This document shows, one piece after another, positions 11,610 to 22,050 of a stretch of 64,000 nt of DNA (the first letter of the stretch is position 1; every line of letters starts with the position of its first letter). The translations under genes were made by a program, and so were the position numbers. Location: contig CM044317.1 in NCBI GenBank assembly GCA_024291935.2, forward strand, positions 17,878,230 through 17,942,229. The letters are read 5' to 3'. Under the pieces are notes generated by a model that was given only the letters and a program-made list of their open reading frames with translations, was not told the DNA's origin and ran no database searches. The stretch is from Okapia johnstoni (lineage: Eukaryota > Chordata > Mammalia > Artiodactyla > Giraffidae).

Positions 11610-11905
11610 TGTAAGTGAAATCATGCAGTGTTTGTCTCTCTGTGGCTGGCTTACCTCATTTAGATTCATATCCCCCAACTTCATCTAAGCCGTCACATTT
11701 TATAGGAGGTCTTTCTTCCTTAAGGTTGAACAATATTCCATTGCAAATATAAACCTTATTTTTGTTATCCATTCAACTGTCAATGGACATTTAAGTTGCT
11801 TCCACATCCTGGCTATTATAAATAATGCTGCAAGGAGTAGGGGAGTGCAAATATTGCTTTGAGATCTTGATTTTGATTCCTGTAGCTTGAAAGTAAGGAG
11901 TGCCT

Positions 11906-12940
11906 TTAACTAGAAATCCAATAAACAGTATCTCTCCTTTTGTCAATATAAGCCCACAGAAACATCTACATAGACCTCCACACACAAAATTATTGCATAA
12001 AGCACTAAAAACATCACACTTGCCTGGGTAATATTATATCAGTTGGTCTAAAATTATGCTGACAACAGACTGCTTTATTAATAACTTGGGATCTTTTCCT
12101 CCCTAATACTCAATTTAATTTCTGCTGTAATCACCTAGAAATAACTTCAGTTAACATACCTGATGCAATTCCTTAGGAAGAAACATAAGATCAGTTTCTT
12201 TTTAAAAGAATGTGAATCTTGAACTTAAAGTTTTATCTCTTCAATTTTATCTTTACCTTTACGTGGCTTTAAAATTACAGCATGTTAATCTGCTTCATAC
12301 ATAGACAATGTATTTCCATTACATTCATTCTAGTAGATGCTCATCAACTTCAAATAATGTAGCTGTTTTGACACAAGTTCTAGTGAACTGTGTGCTTTCA
12401 GGGTCCCCATTTTTCCCATCCTACACCCTTTTGCTTCAGTATTCTTGACCCAATATTTTCCTATGCTATTTTTAATTACCTAACAAATTTCCTCATTCTG
12501 GAACTATACTTATACTACTGGGGTGAGAAACTTTGTGACTATGTTTCCATAATGATCCCTTCAAACAGAGTAAAGGCACATTCTGAAATACGATCTAATA
12601 TACTACCCCCATATGTAATTTCTAAAATAGATTAGTTTAGTAAAAAAAAAAAAAAAACTGCAGAATTTATGACACTGATTCAGCCCCACTATTCTTTTTA
12701 ATCCAGAAGTTCTGTTCTGAATTCAAAATGTTATGTTGAAAATGATGAACTTTCACCACCAAAAAAAGAAAAAAAGAACGTGAGGTTTTCAGCCTGTCCA
12801 ACCTCAAAGAGGAATGAAAGATGTTTCATAAGTGAGAGACTTTACCAATTTTCAGGCTGTTACAGAGCTCTCAATCTGTGCTAAGACATTTCAAAAGTGT
12901 AAAATACATTTGTTTCTTTTACAAACTAAGACAGCACAGA
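11906..12940. other. Unique AT-rich sequence
   Basis: No named repeat. A 16-base A run sits at 12642-12657. No gene or RNA signal was recognised. Confidence 0.45.
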
Positions 12941-13300
12941 TGAAACGAAACAAGTTGCTGCTATTTGGTGTGAGCAAATTCAGGCAGCTGCTGCTGCGCT
13001 AACGAGATTGGGGGTTATTTTTCCAGCTCTGCTGAGCCTTCAGCCCCTTCCTTAAGGATAATTGAGTGCTAATTCAAGGGAAGGAGGCAATGAACCAAGA
13101 TAGTTTTCATAAAATATGAACACTCCCCAGCACACATTCCTTCTGGCAGCTGCTTCTTCATGAAAATTCTGAAATGCATAATCGCATTCACAGTGAATGT
13201 GGTTAGCTCTATCAGTTCTATAGGTCAGCCAACACACCATGATTAATCTTTTTGTACCATATGAGATGAGAATCACAGGAATATAAGACAAAAATAATGC
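12941..13300. promoter_or_regulatory. Candidate conserved noncoding element
   Basis: A repeat-free block of distinctly higher complexity than its surroundings, with ggcagctgctgctgcgctaa, a homeobox-like attgagtgctaattcaag, and several short TAAT and CAGCTG-type motifs. It has no open frame of note. The call is inference from texture only; conservation was not tested. Confidence 0.3.
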
Positions 13301-14612
13301 TTTAACTGAACTATTTTTTATATCTTCTTAAGTTTTCTGACATGACTAGGATTTAGGATTGTAATCTAAGGTACATTTACGTTCACACAATGTGGATATG
13401 TGTTCATCCTGTGAAGGTTTGTGAAGAATGTGTCCTCAAGATGTACTGAGGTTTCAAGTCTCTAAAACAATATTCAGCAGACACACATACAGTGGTATTT
13501 TTAAAAAATAATAAATCACAAGTTATAGTTAAATACAAGTCTTGAACTAAAATAAACTCTTACATGAATTAGAGAAGTTGTTCTGGATATAAAAGTAACC
13601 TGATTAAACATCTGAATGAAATAGCTGCATGCAGATCAGCAGAAAAGATCTAATTGGTGGTGTTCGGTGTGTTTAGAATATTATTAACTTATAATCTATA
13701 AATTTTTGTGGCAGAAACCTGATGGATTTCATGATTTGCTTATTTTTGTATACTCGTTTCTAATGAACCACCGCCAACTTGCCTGCTACGCTGTGCTGAT
13801 TCAGAGTAAGAGATAGACCTCATACAAGAAGTCCCACTGGAGAAGCACATAAACTCAGTGCGGTCTGTCTCGGAGTCAGCTTGTGAGTTCCACATGAAAT
13901 CTTTGGAAAATGAATCAATCTGCTACTCTTTCGTATTATGTATGTTACACAATCATCACAGTCCAGTCCTGAACACTGCAAGAAAAATCTACACCTATTT
14001 TTGAAGAGTCTGTTCATGTGGTTAGGTCGTTCTAACTTTTAGCAGTCATCCCATTGCTTGATGAACTAGTCACACAGTCAGGAACAGAACTGCTCTCCAA
14101 CTGTTTGATTTCCTTAAGGAATTCTGATTTGGCATCTCCTAGCCTCACCTCTGCCCTCATCTACAAGAATCCGTAATTTGTTCTCACACTTCCCACTTTC
14201 TCCAAGTCTCCTGAAGGTGTCCTATTACTATCAGACAGAACATAGAGACACTGTGATCAAGTCTTGACAAGCTTCATCTCATTAGTGCCTTTTTTAATCA
14301 TCAAGGGTGACAACCCATGATAAATTATGTCAAAACATAGGATTCTAAACGAGGAGAGGGAAAGTGAGGGAAAGGAATTTACTCCAAGAATAGATGTGTT
14401 TATTCATCTAATTTTGAAATTAAAGAGAAAGAAAGATAAACCTGAGAGGGCCAGGGAGCACTTTGAGCTAGACTGGGGTTGGGGGTTGGGAGGAAAAGTG
14501 AGGAGGAAGAATTGCAAATGAAACTCCCCAAAAGGGAAAAGATGGGGAAGCTAGTCATTTCTCAGTTCTGTTTACTGACCTCTTTTACCTATCAAGGGGT
14601 AAAGAATGTATC
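13301..14612. other. Unique sequence, no feature seen
   Basis: About 1.3 kb with no recognised repeat, gene or RNA. AT-rich to about 13.75 kb, more balanced afterwards. Confidence 0.45.
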
Positions 14613-14706
14613 TGAATCCAAGAAGGAAGGAAGCAAAGAAGGGAAGGAGGAGGGAAGGAAGCAAGAAAGGAAGGAAAGCAGGGAGAGAAGAAAGAAAAAA
14701 AAGAAA
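14613..14706 (+). repeat. Purine-rich (GGAA)n-like tract
   Basis: Nearly pure A/G sequence built from imperfect ggaagg, gaaggaagg and aagaaa units, ending in an A-rich run. A degenerate tetranucleotide repeat. It gives spurious Lys/Glu/Arg-rich frames. Confidence 0.85.
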
Positions 14707-15100
14707 AGTTTGGCATCTCAAACTGAGACACTCGGTTAGTTCCTTTGCAGGAATACATCGACTCCTCTGTGAATTCCCTGAAGCAGAGCTGGAGTGAAAG
14801 CAGAGTTAGCCAGAAGAGGCAGGACCAGGGAGAGCCACTGCAAGAATCATTACCATCCCCTGCTACACAGAACATCTAAGAGGGGTCTTCCCCTATGCTC
14901 TCCTGCCCTAAAGGAGTTTCTCAAGGACCCAGAGGCTGAATAAGCAGCAGTTCTGACCACACTGCAAAGAGAACCCGTATCTCCTTGTCATTTTCCTTCC
15001 TCTGTTAATAGTGTGACTCTCCCTCCTAAACGTAACAATCCAGGGGAAGACAAGAAAAGGGGAGAAAAATGGGGAGAACCCTGAGCCCAGTAACACTCTG
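14707..15100. other. Unique sequence, no feature seen
   Basis: No repeat or gene recognised between the purine tract and the half-site cluster. Confidence 0.45.
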
Positions 15101-15175
15101 AGTTTAGCAGCTGTTGCTCACAGGTCAGCTGCTAAACTGACCTGGGCTCTTTTGCTGACCTGACCTCACAGGTCA
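15101..15175. promoter_or_regulatory. Cluster of AGGTCA half-sites with inverted repeat
   Basis: Five nuclear-receptor-type half-sites lie within 54 bp: AGGTCA at 15122-15127 and 15170-15175, and its complement TGACCT at 15138-15143, 15156-15161 and 15161-15166. A perfect 13-bp inverted repeat (agtttagcagctg at 15101-15113, complement at 15126-15138) overlaps the first two. AGGTCA is the established core for nuclear receptors. Function here is inference. Confidence 0.4.
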
Positions 15176-15684
15176 GGCTCATCCAATAAAAATCTATGTA
15201 ATGACTGAAAGAAAGGGCCCAAAATCAGTCTGATATGACGGCATCTTTGGTTTAACCAAGCAGTCAGGCAAAGACGTTTTTTCCACAAATCTCCTATGAC
15301 AAGAACTGACTGAAATATGACCTGACAAGGGGTCTGGTTCTCATTGCTTCTAATTCCAACTCAGGAAAGAAACATCTGAGCTGAACACTGAGGCGTCAAA
15401 GATGTTCATGGAAAACTGTTTAGATTGGGTCTTTTTCCCCAAAAGTATTTCATGAGTCAAAATATCAGGTTTAATCTGGAAAAACTGAATAAAAAATTTT
15501 AAGTAAATGCATTTCCCCTCCAACTCTGACAAATACAATAACTGTGTTAGGTTAGAACTTCAATCATTAAAATGGAGGTGACAGATTAATTTCCATTTTC
15601 ATAATTATTGAAACCTTAGTTCATTGCAAATTTTACACTTTTTTGGCAAGCAAAACTGTCTGTAACGTATCACAACATGCTCAG
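15176..15684. other. Unique AT-rich sequence
   Basis: No repeat or gene recognised. Confidence 0.45.
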
Positions 15685-16215
15685 TCTCCTTCATCTGAAA
15701 AAACAAACCTGTCTTAACTCTTCTTGCCTCTTTTACTGCCTTCTTTCCTACAAAGCCATGCTTCTTTCAAGAAATTTATATTTCCACCTTCCTATTCACC
15801 TCCAAAACTATGACAGTTTGGCATCTGTTGCCATGACTTCATCAAGGCCACCAACATCTTGGTCTTGCCTAATCTAAGAGACACTTAGAATTCAAAATGT
15901 GTCCCACTGCCCACTGGCTCCTTGGAACTCCTTCCTTGTCTTCTGTGACACCACCTGCTGTGGCTTTCATCCTTCCTGGCTCTCCCCTCACTCCACTGAT
16001 CACACCTCTTCAGTTTTCATTACCGATCCTTCTTCTGCTCTCCCTGTAAATGTCTCTGTTTCCCAAAAGTCCATCAACAGTCTTTTTTTTTTTAATTTCC
16101 ATACATTCTTGCTGGTGAGTTCAAATGGGTCCACAACCTCAACTACTTCCCACGGCATATTCTTCCCTCTGGTCCTCTTCCACAGCCTTATGCACCTAGG
16201 ACACATCTTCAAGAC
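15685..16215 (+). mobile_element. L2 LINE fragment
   Basis: A diverged L2 ORF2 segment. Phrases typical of the L2 reverse transcriptase region are visible: catcaaggccaccaacatct (KATN-like), ttctgtgacaccacctgctg, catccttcctggctctcccc. Stops and indels are frequent and a T run at 16083-16093 interrupts it. L2 is an ancient, extinct mammalian LINE. Confidence 0.7.
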
Positions 16216-16447
16216 ATAACTCAACACAGTATTGGACACAATGGATGCACACTAAGTACCTACTGAAGAATGAATGAATGAATGCACGCATTTGATTTAC
16301 AGAACGTTCTTAACTCTGCTGGGGAAACCAATAGCTGAATTTCCAAAGAGGAGCCTGGATTACATTCAATCTTGCAATAGCTCAAAGTTACCCTTGTAAA
16401 GTCACTATCATCATCACTACCCTCTGTTTAACGTATGTAGACAGTGG

Positions 16448-16725
16448 ATATTCACTGGAAGGATTGATGCTGAAGCTGAAGCTCTAATGCTCTGGCCACC
16501 TGATGTAAAGAGCCGACTCATTATTGGAAAAGACCCTGATGCTGGGAAAGACTGAAGGCAGGAAGAGAAGGGGGAGACAGAGGATGAGATTGTTGGATGG
16601 CATCACCGACTCAATGGATATGAGTTTGAGAAAACTCCAGGGGATAATGAAGGACAGGAAACCCTGGCGTGCTGCAGTCCATGGGGTCGCAAAGAGCTGG
16701 ACACAACTGAGTGACTGAACAACAA
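16448..16725 (+). mobile_element. BovB 3'-end fragment
   Basis: Begins atattcactggaaggattga and runs through the C-terminal segment to ctgagtgactgaacaaca. About 280 bp, so strongly 5'-truncated. A 64-codon open piece of the C-terminal domain remains (16524-16718, with [17 protein letters not shown]), a remnant only. Confidence 0.93.
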
Positions 16726-17640
16726 TAAGACTATAGATGGATGAATGCCCAAATTCAAGTCTTTCTGGTTCTAAAAGTCATGTTATTTTTTTTTTTTACT
16801 ATGTTATGTGTTCCCACAAAAAGAGGGGAGAACCATTCTTTCCCACTTTTAAAAAGAATACTCAGAAGCTTTGTCACCTCACGGACTCCACTGCATCAGT
16901 GGATTGGTAAGGCTGCGCTAGACAGACTGGCATCATCCAGCCAAAGTAATATAACTCCAGGAAGGGGACAGCTACGCAGCAGGACTGGCCAAGCAGAGCT
17001 GAGGTGATGGGTGGCCTGAGGGGAGACAGGTGGCCCTATTTTAGCAGTAGACAAGTAAACAGAGGCCACAGTAATTCAGCCATGCCCAGAGGAGGAAGTC
17101 ATTCCTTTACCTACTAGACAGTGACTCTCTGGGGATCCCCAGGTATCATCCCAGAAAGGCTATTCTGGGAACCTGGAGTCAATCATGGGTTTGGAGTCAA
17201 GACTCAGGAAAACACAGTTTGCCATGAAAAGTTTTACCTTGGATAACAGTACCTCTCAAAGAAGTCATGAAATTTATATGACTAGAAATATCAGTATAAT
17301 TTTCTTGCTTTATTGAAATAAATAAATCATATTTAGAATGTGATGACTCTTCTCTTTTCAGTAGGAATGTTTAATTCTGTAAGTACACTTTCCCTTAAGG
17401 TGAGCGGAAATATATCTGAAAAGCTATTAAGATTTTATCAAATGTTATCAATTCATCACACCAAAGTATGTCACATATGAGAGTGAGAAGCATATCCTGA
17501 AATAATTACAAATAGATTTTTGCTCACAGCAAACCCACAACAAGCTCTGTTATAAATAGTCTCCTTTTACCATAAAGTTGAGTAAGTGAAAGGGATTAAT
17601 TCATGGTCTGAACACACATCCCAGCAGTGCTCATGGGACA
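16726..17640. other. Unique sequence, no feature seen
   Basis: No repeat named and no gene signal. A short T run lies near 16788-16797. Confidence 0.45.
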
Positions 17641-17659
17641 GTATCTCAATAGACATCTG

Positions 17660-17765
17660 GAGAAGCCACTGGTTAATTAATAGATTAATTAATCAGACAG
17701 CTGTACTCTTAGGAGAGAATTTAATTGTTTGGATTAATAACCCTATTAATTAATCCTAAAAATCA
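17660..17765. promoter_or_regulatory. TTAATTAA homeodomain-site cluster
   Basis: TTAATTAA occurs three times (17673-17680, 17685-17692, 17746-17753), alongside ttaattg, ggattaat and a CAGCTG E-box (17698-17703). A 26-bp stretch at 17731-17756 has 8-bp inverted arms (ggattaat / attaatcc). Homeodomain proteins of the LIM, POU and paired types bind such TAAT cores. Enhancer activity is inference. Confidence 0.4.
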
Positions 17766-19039
17766 ACAACCTTACAGTGGAGAAACTGCTGATTGTCTAA
17801 AGCCCCATATATATGATAAATATCCTTCTCAAGCACTTACTGGCTAACTGGACAACAGCATACCAGGATGCTCAGTGCCATCAAGGTGATTTTTCAGCTG
17901 GGTCAACACTCTTCCTCCCTCACCCCCACCATCATAACCTCACAAGTCTTTATGGCATGAAGGGGAAGTCCTCAGATGGTATTTATTTGAAACTTGAAAG
18001 CACATGACACCAAAAAAAAAATCATGCCATTTCCTAGAAAGAAGGCTCTGAATAAACTTAAAGAAAGATTGCCACCAGCTAGTATGATTGGTCCATATGA
18101 CATTTTTCAAGATGAAATAGAAACAGACAGAACCTTATTCCATATCACCTATCTAACAGATAAAGCAGGCACGTACAAATATTAATAAATGGGCATGTTT
18201 GTCAAGTTAGGAGGAAAAATGGTTTGGGGTAGCAGCTTATTAATAACTGGGGACAGAGAAACACTTGAGCATTTGATAACTTGTTATTCAAACAGAATTT
18301 TTTTCAAGTGACATTCTTAAAACAAAAGATAATTTCATTTCGCTGGAAAATGTGTGTTTAGAGAATAGACACCAGTCTCTAATTTTCAAATACACATACA
18401 CAGAATCAAAAATTTTGCCAAAGTAGCAATTATGGCCACAATTAAATACCAGTAGTTTAATAAACAGGCAGTCAGAAATATACTTTTAATCAATTTTTGC
18501 AAATCATATTAAGTTTCACAACTTGAGAATACTGTATAAGAAAATTTATGGTAATAACTGTGCTGAGATAAAGACAGTTATGGACCAGTAAGTTCATCTA
18601 CATCATGACATATTGTTTGACAAAAGTAGAGGAGGCATTAAAAAAAAAAAAAAGAAAACCTACAGAGAAAAAAAAGACAAGTACATATCCTGGCAAAGAG
18701 GAAAAAGTTAATGAAGATAAAAGAAATACTAAAACAATGTGATTTTCCACATAAATATTAGTTACTTTACATGGTCTTAAGTACCTTACCTAACCGGGAA
18801 CCTGGCAAACACAGCAGGGGTTCCAGCTAAATACATCATGTAGGCAGGATGTATTCCAAATATATTTCCCTTAGATAGCCATGGCCAGCAAAATCTATGC
18901 TGCATAAGTCTACATCACATTCATCTGTGTCATAAAGATAAAATAATAATAGAGTTGTATAAAGGACTCCTGCTATCATTATTTTTCTGATAAGAATTCA
19001 GAGGCATGAAGGGTATGGATGAAATGCCTACAGATTAAA
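17766..19039. other. Unique AT-rich sequence
   Basis: Non-repetitive apart from A runs near 18010 and 18640. No gene or RNA signal. A 63-codon frame at 17994-18185 has no recognisable domain. Confidence 0.45.
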
Positions 19040-19668
19040 ATTTAGATAAATGTTGAAAAGGGTGTGGAGAAAAAGGTTCCTTCTTACACTGTTGGTGGGA
19101 ATGTAAACTGGTGCAGCCACTATGGAGACGAGTATGGAGATTTCTCAAAAAACTAAAAAGAGAGTTACCATATGATCCAGTGATCCCACTCCTGGGCATA
19201 CATCAAGAGAAACACACATAACTTGAAAAGATACATGTACCCCAATACTCACTGGCTATTTACAACAGCCAAGACATGGACGCACCCTAAATGTCCATCA
19301 ATAGATGAATGAATAAAGAAGATTAGTATATATACACAATGGAATATTACTCAGTCATATAAAAGAATGAAATAATGCCATTTTCAGCAACAAGAATGGA
19401 CCTAGAGATTATCACACTAAGTGAAGTAAGTCAGAAAAAGTAAAATATCATATGATATCAATTACACGTGAAATCTAAAAAAAGAATACAAATAAACTTA
19501 TTTACAAAACAGAAATTGACTTACAGACCAAGAAAATAAACTTATGGCTGCCAAAGGGAAAAGAAGGGAGAAGGATTAATTACACAGGAGTTTGGGATTG
19601 AAATATATACATTATATAAAATAGATAACCAACAAGGACCCAATGTACAATACAAGGAACTACACACA
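19040..19668 (+). mobile_element. L1 LINE 3' end
   Basis: The end of L1 ORF2 and start of the 3' UTR: actgttggtgggaatgtaaa, ctggtgcagccactatggag, tgatccagtgatcccactcc, acaatggaatattactcag, then cttatggctgccaaagggaa and aaccaacaaggacccaatg. It stops short of the L1 terminus at caaggaactacacac, where an inverted L1 piece begins. Confidence 0.92.
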
Positions 19669-19669
19669 T

Positions 19670-19742
19670 ATATATCTTTTTTTCTTAGATTCTTTTACAT
19701 TATGCATTACTACAAGATATTGAGTATGTTTCCCTGTGATCC
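19670..19742 (-). mobile_element. Inverted L1 3'-UTR tip
   Basis: Sequence tcttagattcttttacatta … tattgagtatgtttccctgt is the complement of the L1 3' UTR just beyond where the plus-strand L1 stops. The same region appears in the same reversed orientation at 45585-45635. It lies head-on against 19040-19668, so the L1 3' end is inverted on itself. Confidence 0.8.
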
Positions 19743-19747
19743 ATCTA

Positions 19748-21230
19748 GGTGATCACTCACCTAGAGCCAGACATCCTGGAATGCGAAGTAAAGTGGGACT
19801 TAGGAAGCATCACCATGAATGAAGCTAGTGGAGGTGATGGAATTCCAGTTGAGCTATTTCAAATCCTAAAAGATGGTGCTGTGAAAGTGCTGCCCTCAAT
19901 ATGCCAGCAAATTTGGAAAACTCAGCAGTGGCCACAGGACTGAAAAAGGTCAGTTTTCATTCCAATCCCAAAGAAAGGCAATGCCAAAGAATGTCCAAAC
20001 TACCAAACAATTGCACTCATCTCACACATTAGCAAAGTAATGTTCAAAATTCTGCAAGTCAGGATTCAACAGTATGTGAATCGTGAACTTCCAGATGTTC
20101 AAGCTGGATTTAGAAAAGGCAGAGGAACCAGAGATCAAATTGCCAACATCCATGGGGTCATTGAAAAAGCAAGAGAGTTCCAGAAAAATATCTACTTCTG
20201 CTTTATTGACTATGCCAAAGCCTTTGACTGTGGATCACAACAAACTGTGGAAAATTCTTCAAGAGATGGGAATATCAGACCACCTGATCTGCATCCTGAG
20301 AAATCTGTATGCAGGTCAAGAAGCAACAGTTAGAACTGGACATGGAACAACAGACTGGTTCCAAATTGGGAAAGGAGAACGTCAAGGCTGTATATTGTCA
20401 GCCTGCTTATTTAACTTATAAGCAGGAATCAAGATTGCCAGAAGAAATACCAGATGACACCACCCTTATGGCAAAAAGTGAAGAACTAAAGAGCCTCTTG
20501 ATGAAAGTGAAAGAGGAGAGTGCATAAGTTGGCTTAAAGCTCCACATTCAGAAAACTAAGATCATGGCATCCAGTCCCATCACTTCATGGCAATATAGAT
20601 GGGGAAAAAATGGAAACAGTGACAGACTTTATTTTGAGGGCTACAAAATCACTACAGATGGTAACTGTAGCCATGAAATTAAAAGACACTTACTCCTTGA
20701 AAGGAAAGTTATGACCAACCTAGACAGCATACTAAAAAGCACAGACATTACTTTGTCAACAAAGGTCCGTCTAGTCAAGGCTATGGTTTTTCCAGTAGTC
20801 ATGTATGGATGTGAGAGTTGGACTATAAAGAAAGCTGAGCGCTGGAGAATTGATGCTTTTGAACTGTGGTGTTGGAGAAGACGCTTGAGAATCCCTTGGA
20901 CTGCAAGGAGATCCAACCAGTTCATCCTAAAGGAAATTAGTCCTGAATATTCATTGGAAGGACTGATGCTGAAGCTGAAACTCCAATATTTTGGCCACCT
21001 GATGGGAAGAGCTGACTCATTTGAAAAGATCCTGATGCTGGGAAAGACTGAAGGCTGGAGGAGAAGGGGACGACAAAGGATGAGATGGTTGGATGGCATC
21101 ACCGACTCAATGGACATGAGTTTGAGTAAGCTCCAGCATTTGGTGATGGACAGGCAAGCCTGGCATGCTGCAGTCCATGGGGTCACAAAGAGTCAGACAC
21201 GACTGAGCGACTGAACTGAACTGAACTGAA
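19748..21230 (+). mobile_element. BovB (RTE) LINE, 5'-truncated
   Basis: About 1.5 kb from gtgatcactcacctagagcc to the terminal repeat ctgaactgaactgaactgaa. It carries most of the reverse transcriptase and the whole C-terminal region. A stop lies early (around 19941), there is a frameshift near 20230, and two internal deletions lie between 20418 and 20447. The second removes the start of the catalytic YADD box, leaving PDDTTLMA. It is inactive. Confidence 0.96.
20564..21214 (+). pseudogene. BovB C-terminal ORF remnant
   Basis: A 216-codon open stretch in the plus-strand BovB. It spans the thumb and C-terminal domain: around residues 18-34 [17 protein letters not shown], around 70-82 [13 protein letters not shown], around 84-110 [12 protein letters not shown] and [14 protein letters not shown], then [15 protein letters not shown] near the end. 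The palm lies upstream in other frames. It cannot encode an active enzyme. The antisense frame 20641-21186 is a shadow of this one. Confidence 0.93.
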
Positions 21231-21391
21231 AATGAATGCAACGTTGTATATAAATATGGCAATAATTTTTTTAAAAAAAAATTCAGTAGTGCAATCACTA
21301 TGAGGTGGGGTGGGAAGTAGGGGGGCAAGTAGCCCAGAACACCTTCACGACCAGGGAGGACAATAAACAAGGGCATAAGGGCTGCATTAGA

Positions 21392-21556
21392 GACCTGAGT
21401 TAGAATCTGAACTCCACTGACTAACTCCTGGGAAAGTTATTTTAAGCTGCAGTACTAATTGGGAAAAATAATAGCCTCAATCTCAGAAGGCTGATGTGAG
21501 CATTAAGTTATTGATTGTGTATAAAGCTTTTTGCACCATGTTAAAACAGTAATACT
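21392..21556 (+). mobile_element. MIR SINE
   Basis: A well-kept MIR in sense orientation: agttagaatctgaactccac, gggaaagttattttaagctg, aaaataatagcctcaatctc, gatgtgagcattaagttatt, and ataaagctttttgcaccatg. Confidence 0.85.
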
Positions 21557-21911
21557 TATTGTCTTCAGTATGAAAAAAAAAAAGATTTTAAGGTCTGTGT
21601 AAGCATTTCACACATAATGGGGAGTTTTGAGGGGGCTGCTCTAGATGCAGTGGGTCTCAGAGCAGGATCAGTTTTCAGGGTGACATACTATGCAGTGGTG
21701 TTAACATGTTGAGGAAGTTCTAAGGCAGTTGATGAACATTTTTCTACCATATAAAATTAAATTAATAACTTTACCAAAGTTTTCTTCTGTAGCTTTAGAG
21801 AAGCTACATTCTGTCCTCCATTTGGGCCTGGAGGAGGCACGTTCAACTGCGTAAACATTCTGGTAACAGAACTGTAACATTTTAAGGTACACACATCGAC
21901 TTCTAAGGAAA

Positions 21912-22050
21912 GCGTGAAAGTGTTAGCCCCTCAGTCATGTCCGACTCTTTGTGACCCCATAGACTGTAGCCCACCAGGCTCCTCTGTTCATGGAATTCTT
22001 CAGGCAAGGATATGGAGTGGGCTGGGTTGTCATTTCCTTCTCCACAGGAA
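21912..22050 (-). mobile_element. Bov-A SINE fragment
   Basis: The complement of the Bov-A body: gtgttagcccctcagtcatg, tccgactctttgtgacccca, ccaccaggctcctctgttca, and ttcaggcaaggatatggagt. It lacks the tRNA-like head, ending at tttccttctccac. Confidence 0.9.

Larger units (their letters stand above)
11020..11905 (-). mobile_element. L1 LINE 3' region, twice interrupted
   Basis: The complement of L1 3' UTR and ORF2 C-terminal sequence is visible: acagtgatctctagaattca, cataaccaccattctacttg, aatcatgcagtgtttgtctc, acaatattccattgcaaata, and caatggacatttaagttgct. It is old and diverged. A BovB tail (11193-11320) and a Bov-tA (11393-11609) were inserted later, giving an order of L1, then the Bov elements. 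Confidence 0.85.
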
